A stretch of DNA of 16,129 nucleotides from Prevotella sp. (GTDB lineage: Bacteria > Bacteroidota > Bacteroidia > Bacteroidales > Bacteroidaceae): the NCBI GenBank assembly GCA_020026195.1, contig JAHHQW010000053.1:1-16129 (forward strand), read 5' to 3'. This document shows, piece after piece, positions 7,751 through 15,205 of this stretch. The stretch's first letter is position 1. The number at the start of each line of letters is the position of its first letter. The notes beneath the pieces were generated by a model that was given only the letters and a program-made list of their open reading frames with translations, did not search any database and was not told the DNA's origin. The translations under genes were made by a program, and so were the position numbers.

Positions 7751-8833
7751 TTAGAAATGCCATCCCATTGCAACGACAACTGTCATCAGCACGAGGTTGA
7801 TGAGTGCCAGAGGCATGATATACTTCCATTCCAGTTTAACGAGCTGGTCGATACGCATACGGGGGAAAGTCCATTTCACCCAGAGCATAAGCCAGATGAT
7901 TGCGAATGTCTTGCCAAGGAACCAGACGATACCGGGGATGTAATCCATTACTGCATTGAATCCGTCGAGTCCGCTGATGTGGAGAGGCATCCAGCCGCCA
8001 AAGAATAATGTAGCAGAGATACCTGCAATGATGAACAGGTTAAGATATTCTGCAAGGTAGAAGAAACCGAAGCCCATACCTGAATACTCTGTATGGAAAC
8101 CGGCTGTAAGCTCACTTTCTGCTTCAGGAAGGTCGAATGCACCTTTACATGCCTCGGCGTTACCTGCGATAAGCATAAGGATGAAAGCGAATATTGCGGG
8201 GATATGTCCCTTGAATATGAGCCATCCGTCAGCCTGATAGTCTACGATGCCAGATATCTGCATTGTTCCTGCAAGTGCTACTACGGCAACAAGACTGAGG
8301 CAGAGTGAAATCTCGTAAGAAATCATCTGCAGTGCGCTACGCATAGATGATATGACACTATACTTGTTGTTAGAGCTCCATCCTGCGAGGAAGACACCTA
8401 CTGCACCGATACCGGAAATAGCAGAAATCATGAAGACACCCACATTAAAGTCAAGTACCTGTGCGCCATTGTTCCAAGGCATGAAGGCAAAAGCACCCAC
8501 ACTGCCGATGAGAACGAGGAACGGAGCTAACATGTAAAGCAGCTTATCTGCCTTGTCAACGGCAAAGATTTCCTTTGTAAGCATCTTAAGCACGTCGGCA
8601 AAGACCTGAAGCAAACCCCAGGGACCTACTCGCATAGGGCCGAGACGGCACTGGAAATAAGCACAGACCTTACGTTCCATAAATATGAGGGCGATGGCGA
8701 GAAGGGCGTAAATCGTTACGATTATAAGTCCTACCACAACGCACTCTATAAGGATTGACCAGAAGTCTCCGAGTCCGAGAGTGTTTCTCAAGAGACCGTC
8801 AAACCACGTTGTTACTATACTGAAATCAAACAC
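7751..8833 (-). CDS. nuoH: Complex I subunit H
   Basis: This 360-residue membrane subunit has about eight helices and forms the quinone chamber with NuoB and NuoD. Family motifs are ERKVCAYFQCRLGPMRVGPWG (52-73 region), LQVFADVLKMLTKE, and FDLPEAESELTAGFHTEYSG (233-252). Just before this last motif the family usually has AE-x-NR-x-PFDLPE; here the stretch is AEACKGAFDLPE (Glu227 kept, NR replaced by CK, Pro by Ala). The start codon is GTG at 8833; no in-frame ATG exists nearby, since the next Met is residue 52, inside the first conserved block. It lies 33 bases after nuoCD, the widest gap in the operon. Confidence 0.96.
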   Translation of the reverse strand: MFDFSIVTTWFDGLLRNTLGLGDFWSILIECVVVGLIIVTIYALLAIALIFMERKVCAYFQCRLGPMRVGPWGLLQVFADVLKMLTKEIFAVDKADKLLYMLAPFLVLIGSVGAFAFMPWNNGAQVLDFNVGVFMISAISGIGAVGVFLAGWSSNNKYSVISSMRSALQMISYEISLCLSLVAVVALAGTMQISGIVDYQADGWLIFKGHIPAIFAFILMLIAGNAEACKGAFDLPEAESELTAGFHTEYSGMGFGFFYLAEYLNLFIIAGISATLFFGGWMPLHISGLDGFNAVMDYIPGIVWFLGKTFAIIWLMLWVKWTFPRMRIDQLVKLEWKYIMPLALINLVLMTVVVAMGWHF

Positions 8834-8866
8834 TTTGTTTAAATTTTAAGATTTTCAAACTACCCC

Positions 8867-10438
8867 TTATCTGTCGATATCGGGAATTACGTAATCCAAT
8901 GAAGCACCTACAGTGATAAGGTCGGCAAGTTTCTCGCCACGGAGCATGTGGTCCATTGCAGAAACAAGAGAAAGACCCATCGGACGGAACTTAAGTCTGT
9001 AAGGAGACTTGCCACCGTCGCTGTGCAGGTAAACACCTATTTCGCCACGGCTTCCTTCAACAGCCTTGTACCATGTACCCTCAGGAACTTTGATTACAGG
9101 CTTCTGCTTAACGTAGAAGTCGCCTTCGGGAATGTTGTCGATAAGCTGTTCGAGAATACGTACGCTCTGTTCCATTTCGTCCATACGAACAAGATAACGG
9201 TCGAGAGAATCTCCGTGTGTGTAAGTGATTTCATCAAAGTCAACCTTATCGTAAAGGTCGTATGCATGATGCTTACGAAGGTCGTTCTTCCATCCTGATG
9301 CACGTCCTGTACCGCCAGTACAGCCGTAAGAGATGGCATCTTCCTTGTTAAGCATACCTACGTTCTTGAATCGGTTGTTGAAGATAACGTTGCCTGTAAA
9401 CACATCGTGGTATTCTGAGAATACGCCCTTCATGTATTTGCAGAGGTCCTTAACGTTCTTTACGAGGTTCGGATCGATATCTGCCTGACATCCGCCGATA
9501 CGGTAATAGTTCTGGATAAGACGACCGCCGGTTGTCTCTTCCATTACCTTGATTACTTCCTCACGGTCGCGCATACCATATATAAATGCAGTCAGGGCGC
9601 CAAGGTCCATTGCACAGCAGCTGTAGAACAGCAGGTGTGAATTGATACGCTGGAGCTCATCCATGATTGTACGTATATAATGTATACGGTCTGTAAGTTC
9701 TATGCCCATACCCTCTTCAATGACAGAAACGAGAGCATGACGGTTCATCATGGCGCTGAGGTAGTCCATACGGTCTGTGAGAGCAAGAGTCTGCGGGTAG
9801 TCGTACTTCTCGCAAATCTTCTCTATACCTCTGTGGATGTAACCGCAGTGAGGATAAACGCGCTGTATTGTTTCGCCATCGAGCACTGTCTGCAAACGGA
9901 GCACACCGTGTGTAGAAGGGTGCTGCGGGCCGATGTTGATAACGTAGTCGTCCTCATCATAAAGAGTATGTTTTGTTTCTGTGAGGATTCCGTTAGCATC
10001 GAGATTATATTCTAACGTGTAGTTAGGATCTACGTCCGGCTCCAGTGTGTACTGGTTGTTTGCGGGACTCATGTCGTAGTCCTTACGGAGGGGATAACCC
10101 ACGAAGTCGTTACGAAGGAAGAGTCTGCGCATGTCCTTGTTGCCAAGGAAGATAATTCCTAAGAAGTCGTAAACTTCTCTCTCAAGGAATCCTGCTCCCT
10201 TCCAGAGATCGGTTACTGTAGGGATACACGGTCTGCCATCGTGTTCTTCAGCAATTACCTTAACGCTTGTGCGCTCGTAGGTATCAGTATTTTCAAGGAT
10301 ATAAACACATCCGAGACCTTCTTCGCCGAAGTCTTCACCTACAATGGTTACAAGGAAGTCGAAATGCTTCTTGTTCTTAAGATCTGCCATCTCTCTGGCA
10401 AAATCTCCTACCTGAAGTAATGTACTTTCTAATTTCAT
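8867..10438 (-). CDS. nuoCD: Complex I fused subunits C and D
   Basis: This single 523-residue protein joins the 30-kDa (NuoC) and 49-kDa (NuoD) subunits. The C domain covers about 1-125, with EREVYDFLGIIF (86-97), RRLFLRNDFVGYPLRKDY (104-121) as signatures. A linker of about 40 residues leads to the D domain, which starts at NIGPQHPSTHGVLRLQ (168-183) and goes on with the quinone-site region TDRMDYLSAM (221-230), RINSHLLF and a C-terminal DIDR. Compared with E. coli NuoCD (about 600 residues) the first 55 or so residues of NuoC are missing; the ATG at 10438 aligns inside that domain. The gene begins 12 bases after nuoB. The D domain shapes the quinone pocket next to cluster N2. Fusion of C and D is also found in E. 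coli, so it is not by itself unusual. Confidence 0.96.
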   Translation of the reverse strand: MKLESTLLQVGDFAREMADLKNKKHFDFLVTIVGEDFGEEGLGCVYILENTDTYERTSVKVIAEEHDGRPCIPTVTDLWKGAGFLEREVYDFLGIIFLGNKDMRRLFLRNDFVGYPLRKDYDMSPANNQYTLEPDVDPNYTLEYNLDANGILTETKHTLYDEDDYVINIGPQHPSTHGVLRLQTVLDGETIQRVYPHCGYIHRGIEKICEKYDYPQTLALTDRMDYLSAMMNRHALVSVIEEGMGIELTDRIHYIRTIMDELQRINSHLLFYSCCAMDLGALTAFIYGMRDREEVIKVMEETTGGRLIQNYYRIGGCQADIDPNLVKNVKDLCKYMKGVFSEYHDVFTGNVIFNNRFKNVGMLNKEDAISYGCTGGTGRASGWKNDLRKHHAYDLYDKVDFDEITYTHGDSLDRYLVRMDEMEQSVRILEQLIDNIPEGDFYVKQKPVIKVPEGTWYKAVEGSRGEIGVYLHSDGGKSPYRLKFRPMGLSLVSAMDHMLRGEKLADLITVGASLDYVIPDIDR

Positions 10439-10450
10439 AGCTTCCTTACA

Positions 10451-11071
10451 TTATTTATTATTATTGTTGTTTACATCGTCGGGCATAACAGTAATAGGTT
10501 TCTTTTCCTTGCGGTTTACGCCACCGAAGAAACGCTCTACCTTTACTTTACGCTGCAACTGCATCATACCGTACATGATAGCCTCTGGACGTGGAGGACA
10601 TCCGGGAATAAACACGTCGACGGGAATGATTTCGTTAATTCCCTTTACAACGCAGTAACTTGACTTGAACGGACCACCAGAAATAGCACATCCGCCTACT
10701 GCAACGACATACTTAGGCTCTGCCATCTGATCGTACAGACGCTTCAATACCGGAGCCATCTTGTATGTAATTGTTCCGGCACACATGATAAGGTCGGCCT
10801 GACGAGGAGAGTTACGTGTAACCTCAAAACCGAAACGTGCAAAATCGTAACGTGCGGCACCGACAGACATAAATTCGATACCACAGCAGCTGGTTGCGAA
10901 AGTCAGCGACCACAATGAGTTTGAACGTCCCCAGTTAATGAGACCGTCGAGCGAGCCTACAACGAGATTAACGCCACCGTCCTGGAGTTCTTTTACGATA
11001 CTTTCAAGAGAACTGTTGTCCTTAAAATCTTCGTAGGGAATACTTTTGATTGCTGGCTTCTTTATTTCCAT
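10451..11071 (-). CDS. nuoB: Complex I subunit B, cluster N2 protein
   Basis: This is a soluble subunit of about 206 residues that carries the terminal [4Fe-4S] cluster N2 and reduces quinone at the NuoD/NuoH interface. All four ligands are seen: the adjacent Cys62-Cys63 in TSCCGIEF, Cys128 in VAVGGCAISGGPF and Cys158 in FIPGCPPRPEA. A C-terminal basic tail ends in an Asn run. A longer frame would start at 11092 (seven extra residues). The ATG at 11071 is preferred because it has a good ribosome binding site and gives a 10-base overlap with the end of nuoA instead of 31. The gene precedes nuoCD by 12 bases. Confidence 0.96.
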   Translation of the reverse strand: MEIKKPAIKSIPYEDFKDNSSLESIVKELQDGGVNLVVGSLDGLINWGRSNSLWSLTFATSCCGIEFMSVGAARYDFARFGFEVTRNSPRQADLIMCAGTITYKMAPVLKRLYDQMAEPKYVVAVGGCAISGGPFKSSYCVVKGINEIIPVDVFIPGCPPRPEAIMYGMMQLQRKVKVERFFGGVNRKEKKPITVMPDDVNNNNNK

Positions 11072-11409
11072 TCCAAAGCTCCTTTCCGCCATGCATAAAC
11101 AAGGCCTAAAACAAGTACCACTAAGAAGAAGCCGATGCTTGCCATAGCAATTGCACCGTACTCACCAACGACCGTAGCCCACGGGTAGAGGAACACTGTC
11201 TCTACATCGAACATGAGGAAGAGAATGGCAAAAAGATAGTAGCCCACACTCATAGGAATCCATGAAGATCCGTAAGTGGGGATACCACACTCGAATGTCT
11301 CGCCCTTAACCTTATTGTACGAACGCGGACCGATTAATTTGGCAATGACACAAGCTGCCGCTACCAAAAATATGGCCGTTACCAATACTGTAATTAACAA
11401 GATATACAT
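11062..11409 (-). CDS. nuoA: Complex I subunit A
   Basis: This 115-residue protein has three transmembrane helices. The conserved first loop is present as KGETFECGIPTYGS (with the ECG motif), and the second helix has LFLMFDVETVFLYPWA, whose Asp-Val-Glu acids are family hallmarks. Length is normal for NuoA. It is the first gene of the operon: a Bacteroidota promoter box lies about 46 bases upstream, and no clear Shine-Dalgarno precedes its ATG. Its last codons overlap the nuoB start. Confidence 0.96.
   Translation of the reverse strand: MYILLITVLVTAIFLVAAACVIAKLIGPRSYNKVKGETFECGIPTYGSSWIPMSVGYYLFAILFLMFDVETVFLYPWATVVGEYGAIAMASIGFFLVVLVLGLVYAWRKGALEWK
11079..11085 (-). promoter_or_regulatory. 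Ribosome binding site that sets the nuoB start
   Basis: AAAGGAG on the minus strand lies 7 bases before the ATG at 11071, inside the end of nuoA. Good Shine-Dalgarno sequences are rare in this window, so it argues for 11071 rather than 11092 as the nuoB start. Confidence 0.65.
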
Positions 11410-11454
11410 ATATGTATGTTATTAAAAAATAATATCACTTATTTAAAGTTGTTG

Positions 11455-11462
11455 CAAAGGTA
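11455..11462 (-). promoter_or_regulatory. Promoter (-7 box) of the nuo operon
   Basis: TACCTTTG (followed by CAAC) on the minus strand is a full match to the Bacteroidota -7 consensus TAnnTTTG. It is 46 bases from the nuoA ATG, leaving an AT-rich leader of about 40 bases. No clear TTTG is found at the -33 position (only a weak agtg-like stretch near 11483-11486). Confidence 0.65.
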
Positions 11463-11539
11463 CATAATAAAATATAATAATTCACTATTATTATGAGAAA
11501 AACCGATTGTAATGTGTGAATTACAAAATCGCATATATA

Positions 11540-11626
11540 GGCTTTAATAACTGCGCCAACTTACTTTATGTCAGACTATTCGTTAAATTAACAAAAAAGA
11601 GTTAGCGCAGTTATGTGTTTAAGCCT
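11540..11626. repeat. Long imperfect inverted repeat after the TPR gene
   Basis: The arms ATAACTGCGCCAAC (11547-11560) and GTTAGCGCAGTTAT (11601-11614) pair over 14 positions with one mismatch around a 40-base loop. An outer extension pairs AGGCTT (11540-11545) with AAGCCT (11621-11626). The outer right arm includes the stop codon of the TPR gene. Read on the minus strand, the structure is not followed by a T run, so it is not a textbook intrinsic terminator. It may still end or protect the upstream transcript, or insulate the nuo promoter (inference). Confidence 0.7.
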
Positions 11627-13793
11627 GTTTTGTTCGTTCTTCCACCAAATCGAGCATCATACACATATCAACTTCTATGATATCATGCTTATTGAGGAAT
11701 TCGCGTTCATTGTCTATTTCGTGTGTCAGTTTGTGTAAACTTTCTGCTTTTACGTATTTGGCAAACAGGTCTGCCGCCTGCTGTTCGCTGCCTGAAACCC
11801 ATCTTGCAAATCCGGCATTGAGATTGTCTTCTGACGTTATGTCTCCGAAGCTCATAATCTTATCGTACATCTCTACGGATTTCTCCTGTTTGTCTTCTTT
11901 CAGCAGGCACCATGCAAGCACGCGCATTACATTTATGTCTGAGGGATATTCGTAGTTTAGTTTGAAAAGGATGCTGCTTGCTTCTGCCGTACGGTTGCAC
12001 TTTATCAGAATGATGGCATAGTTAAGCAGCTTGTACTTTGACTCAGGACCTCTTGTCATAAGTTCTTCATAATAGCTGCAAGCTTCGTCGTAACGTCCGA
12101 GACGTGCCATGCTGCGGCATATTCCCTCAAGCACTCCCTTGCATTCGGGTTCTTTAGAATATACGTCAAGATATATTTCCAATGCTCTTTTCACTCCGGT
12201 CTTTTCTCCGCGCTGCAACAGATAGTCGGCTCTGATGAGAACATCATTTGTATCAGAGCTTTCGTAGCTGTCAAAGAGCAGGTTGAGTTCTTCGCCATCG
12301 GGACGTCTCCTGAGCAGGAAGAGTGCAAGTGTCTGCTTTGCACGTATCGTTTCTTCGCAACATAAGAAATAGTCGTCGAAGAAGAAACCTCTTAGCAGTC
12401 CGTTTTCTTCCTTAAACGGATCGTCCATGTACTTAGCCAGTTTGTTAATCTTGTAGAAACGATAAAGGTCCTGTATGTACATACGCTTGCGGTTCAGCGG
12501 CATCATGTTGTCTCTGTTGAACATCATGTCTGCGCCATCCATGTTCATTGCCGACTTTATATCCTCCGGCATTCCGTCGTAGATAGAACCCATGACAAAG
12601 GCAAACGAATATTTGTCCGAATCGCAGAACGGGTATTTATCCACCGTGTTCAGTACGTTTGTTCCTTTAAATTTATCTGTTATGGCACGCAGGTCGGGAT
12701 GTGTCGAGATATAAGGATAGAACCAGTTTACCATCGGGAAGAAGAAACTGCCGTTCTTCATCTTGGCAAATCCGCCGAAATATATGTCAGAGCCTTTGAG
12801 CTCCATGTCTTTAATCTTATCCAGGTCTCTTTCCAATTTTTCCATCGAGCGGTCAGAGTCACCGCTTCCCTGAAGGATGTTCTTCAGTTCGTCTTCTTCA
12901 TTATTAATGATGCCGAAGCCATTGAATTTCATGCCGACATTATTAATAAGACCGGGCATTATGTCGCGTTTTATTACCTTGTCGTCTTTTTCGGCAGAAG
13001 CGCAATAGAACATATCCATCTGCAATCCGAGGAGGTCGCCCACTACATCTTCGTTCTTTACAAGTTCGTCGACACGGTCATTTATGCGTTCGCACATTCC
13101 TCCGGCGGCATGAAGTCCGAGAACCCATCCCGTAAAGGCACGGTGTCTGATGTCCTGATCGACAGACGATGTATACACGTCGAGCAGTGTTTCTATCTTT
13201 AGTTCGTCGTGTACCAACATGTCAGACATCGTAACGGCACTTACGAGCACGAGTGCATCATTATGGTCGATAACGGATGATGACAGTATTTCGGAGAAGA
13301 ACTTTCTCTTAGATTCGTTCCAGAGTCTGCCTGTCACGATATAGTTGAACAGACGCGCGATATAGGCAAAGTGCTTTTCTATAATGTCTTTCTCGTCAGC
13401 GCCCGTGAGTGACGCCATAGCCACAGACGATACATAATCTTCAAGATTACGGCGTATCGACGGTAAATCAAAATCTCTTTCGGGTGAGTTCTTTTTCATT
13501 GTCCTCAGTTCCGAAGACAATTCTATACGGGTACATTTCACAACATCGCGGGTAAGACGTTGCAGTCCTGTTACAATATCATCGAATACCTGCTGTCTGT
13601 ATGGGTCTTTCTTTTCTCCGAAAGCATACATACGCATGTATTCTATCTGTTTTTTATAGTTTTCAAGTTCTTCTATGCAGTTAGCATCTACTGCCGGACA
13701 ATTATCAATGTGTTTCTGAACTTCATCAACAAGATGTGACAGTCTTTTTTCACTTAAGGTTAATCTTAATCTGTGTACATCGTTTTCCATCAT
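11619..13793 (-). CDS. Large cytoplasmic TPR-repeat protein, unknown function
   Basis: This 724-residue protein has no signal peptide or membrane helix. The N-terminal 500 residues are mostly charged, helical-looking sequence without a motif I recognise. The C-terminal part, about 520-685, has degenerate tetratricopeptide repeats: ALEIYLDVYSKEP, MARLGRYDEACSYYEELMTRGP, RTAEASSILFKLNYEYPSDI and KSVEMYDKIMSFGD show the usual small/large residue and Pro pattern. TPR proteins are scaffolds; no enzyme activity is suggested. The gene starts 9 bases after the substrate-binding lipoprotein gene and is very probably co-transcribed with it. Two ATG codons are adjacent at 13793 and 13790, so the exact start is uncertain by one residue. 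It ends before the nuo promoter and has its own 3' inverted repeat. Confidence 0.85.
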   Translation of the reverse strand: MMENDVHRLRLTLSEKRLSHLVDEVQKHIDNCPAVDANCIEELENYKKQIEYMRMYAFGEKKDPYRQQVFDDIVTGLQRLTRDVVKCTRIELSSELRTMKKNSPERDFDLPSIRRNLEDYVSSVAMASLTGADEKDIIEKHFAYIARLFNYIVTGRLWNESKRKFFSEILSSSVIDHNDALVLVSAVTMSDMLVHDELKIETLLDVYTSSVDQDIRHRAFTGWVLGLHAAGGMCERINDRVDELVKNEDVVGDLLGLQMDMFYCASAEKDDKVIKRDIMPGLINNVGMKFNGFGIINNEEDELKNILQGSGDSDRSMEKLERDLDKIKDMELKGSDIYFGGFAKMKNGSFFFPMVNWFYPYISTHPDLRAITDKFKGTNVLNTVDKYPFCDSDKYSFAFVMGSIYDGMPEDIKSAMNMDGADMMFNRDNMMPLNRKRMYIQDLYRFYKINKLAKYMDDPFKEENGLLRGFFFDDYFLCCEETIRAKQTLALFLLRRRPDGEELNLLFDSYESSDTNDVLIRADYLLQRGEKTGVKRALEIYLDVYSKEPECKGVLEGICRSMARLGRYDEACSYYEELMTRGPESKYKLLNYAIILIKCNRTAEASSILFKLNYEYPSDINVMRVLAWCLLKEDKQEKSVEMYDKIMSFGDITSEDNLNAGFARWVSGSEQQAADLFAKYVKAESLHKLTHEIDNEREFLNKHDIIEVDMCMMLDLVEERTKQA

Positions 13794-13802
13794 CTTTTCA
13801 TT

Positions 13803-14687
13803 TTAATTATTCTCAAGCCACTGTCCTGCTTTCTTGCGGACATCTTCTGATACGGGCTGAGAATGCCTGAACTTTATCTTACCTATTTCTTTCTTCCACT
13901 CCCTTATGTCCTTGCGCATATACTTTTCTATTACAGGCGCATAATGTGCAATGCCGTTTTTGTTGAGTGTGTCGCAGGCCTCATCGTAGGCTTTCAGTAT
14001 AACGTCTATGTCTTTCTGTGCTACAGAAGTATTGAACGCAACAACACCCGAACAGCTCTTACCGCCATGCATCAGTACCGAACCTCCCTTTGCAATTGCT
14101 TCGGCTGCATAGGGATGCTGAAGGAATGCTGCATCCATTTTGTTTTCGAGCAGCATGTTAAGGCGTATCTCCTGATTGTTTATCTGCACCTTAAACATTT
14201 CTTCGGGTGTCTTTCCTGCACGCTGTATGGCTGAGTCTGCAAGTACGTCGGTAACAGAATTTCTTGTTACGGCAATGAGTTTGTCTGTCATCTGCGACAG
14301 TTCTTTTACTCTTGCCTTCTTGCTGCTCACAAGCATGAAGTGTGTGTTAGTGTATGTGGCAAAATTTAGTTTCTTTTTATTTTCGTTTTCCCAGAATGTG
14401 CCTCTTACTACGTCTGTTATCATTCCGTCTGCCGAACCTGATGCTACTGCCATGTCGCAGTCGGCCTGTGAATTAAGGAGTCTGAGGTTTACCTTTATGC
14501 CGCAGCTGTCAAAGATTCCGCTTTCTTCTGCTACTATCAGAGGCATGCTTTCGAATGTCGGCTGTACGGCAATGCATACTGCATCAGAATCGCAGACAGC
14601 AGCTTCTACTTTATCTTTACTTGTAGAATTACCTCCGCAACCAATCATTATAATTAAGGTGAAAGCAAATAACAGAATTTTTTTCAT
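13803..14687 (-). CDS. ABC transporter substrate-binding lipoprotein, NMT1/SsuA/ThiY-like
   Basis: This 294-residue protein begins MKKILLFAFTLIIMIGC, a lipoprotein signal peptide with lipobox IMIGC (Cys17), followed by a GGNSTSKDK linker without the Asp-rich surface tag, so it probably faces the periplasm. The mature part has the layout of periplasmic binding proteins for nitrate, aliphatic sulfonates and thiamine precursors: VCIAVQPTFESMPLIVAEESGIF at the start, the GSADGMITD segment, the hinge region KLIAVTRNSVTDVLA, and NKMDAAFLQHPYAAEAIAKGG. The ligand cannot be told from sequence. No permease or ATPase gene lies nearby. A frame extension would start with TTG at 14696; the ATG at 14687 fits the signal peptide better. 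It is first in a two-gene unit with the TPR gene, behind a promoter and a terminator-like leader hairpin. Confidence 0.88.
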   Translation of the reverse strand: MKKILLFAFTLIIMIGCGGNSTSKDKVEAAVCDSDAVCIAVQPTFESMPLIVAEESGIFDSCGIKVNLRLLNSQADCDMAVASGSADGMITDVVRGTFWENENKKKLNFATYTNTHFMLVSSKKARVKELSQMTDKLIAVTRNSVTDVLADSAIQRAGKTPEEMFKVQINNQEIRLNMLLENKMDAAFLQHPYAAEAIAKGGSVLMHGGKSCSGVVAFNTSVAQKDIDVILKAYDEACDTLNKNGIAHYAPVIEKYMRKDIREWKKEIGKIKFRHSQPVSEDVRKKAGQWLENN

Positions 14688-14702
14688 GAATTTCAATAAA
14701 GT

Positions 14703-14734
14703 GAAAAAGGGCCGCTCATATTTACGAGCGCCCT
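14703..14734 (-). terminator. Terminator-like leader hairpin (possible attenuator)
   Basis: On the minus strand AGGGCGCTC (14726-14734) pairs with GAGCGGCCCT (14708-14717) with one bulged G around an 8-base loop, directly followed by a run of T and C. This is the form of an intrinsic terminator. It sits between the promoter box at 14785-14792 and the ATG at 14687, only 16 bases before the start codon, so read-through would have to be controlled, or the hairpin is a weak terminator or 5' stabiliser. A 6-codon frame (ATG at 14770 to TAA at 14750) precedes it and might be a leader peptide; no riboswitch is recognised. Confidence 0.6.
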
Positions 14735-14784
14735 AAAGCATTAATTAAATTAGTGTGACGATATTAGCATTATCAAACACAGCG

Positions 14785-14817
14785 CAAAGTTAATAATTAA
14801 TTTTGTATTAGCGCAAT
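14785..14817 (-). promoter_or_regulatory. Promoter of the substrate-binding lipoprotein/TPR unit
   Basis: On the minus strand the -7 box TAACTTTG (14785-14792, followed by CGCT) matches TAnnTTTG, and ATTG at 14814-14817 lies 21 bases upstream as a -33 element. The predicted transcript would begin near 14778 and carry a leader of about 90 bases. Confidence 0.6.
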
Positions 14818-15169
14818 ACATTATATTAATTTTATTTTTACCGTCTTGTAAGGCATCTTACTTATACCATATTATATATAGGGCTTTATAGTATGTTTTT
14901 TACCTAAATATTAATAAAAAAGATACTGTTTTCATGGTGTATCTCGATATTCTCGCGCAGGTAACGAGAATTGTCGTAATCATTTTATGCAGAAACGTAA
15001 CGGATTCGATACCTATATTATGAAAAATATCTGATGTACAGGATATAGCGGTTATCTCTGATTAACAGCACATTAGTAAAACGCACGTAAATAAGAGTAT
15101 AAATAACAGGCGTACATATACTCATAAAAGGGTATTTATCAGGTATATAAATTTCATTTCTTTTAGGTA
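14818..15169. other. ORF-free intergenic stretch with small hairpins
   Basis: No reading frame with coding character is visible on either strand. It holds a perfect 7-bp hairpin (ATTCTCG 14949-14955 with CGAGAAT 14965-14971, 9-base loop) and a second perfect 7-bp inverted repeat (GAGTATA 15095-15101 with TATACTC 15117-15123) that lies 47 bases before the -33 element of the small-RNA promoter. Their role is unknown. Confidence 0.5.
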
Positions 15170-15200
15170 TTGCACGGCACTGTTATAAGTAATACCTTTG
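15170..15200 (+). promoter_or_regulatory. Plus-strand promoter of the small RNA
   Basis: TTG at 15170-15172 and TACCTTTG at 15193-15200 are separated by exactly 20 bases, the preferred spacing of the Bacteroidota TTTG-N19-21-TAnnTTTG promoter. The -7 box is identical to that of the nuo promoter, and the match to the consensus is the best in the window. Transcription should begin around 15205-15208. Confidence 0.7.
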
Positions 15201-15205
15201 CAGCG

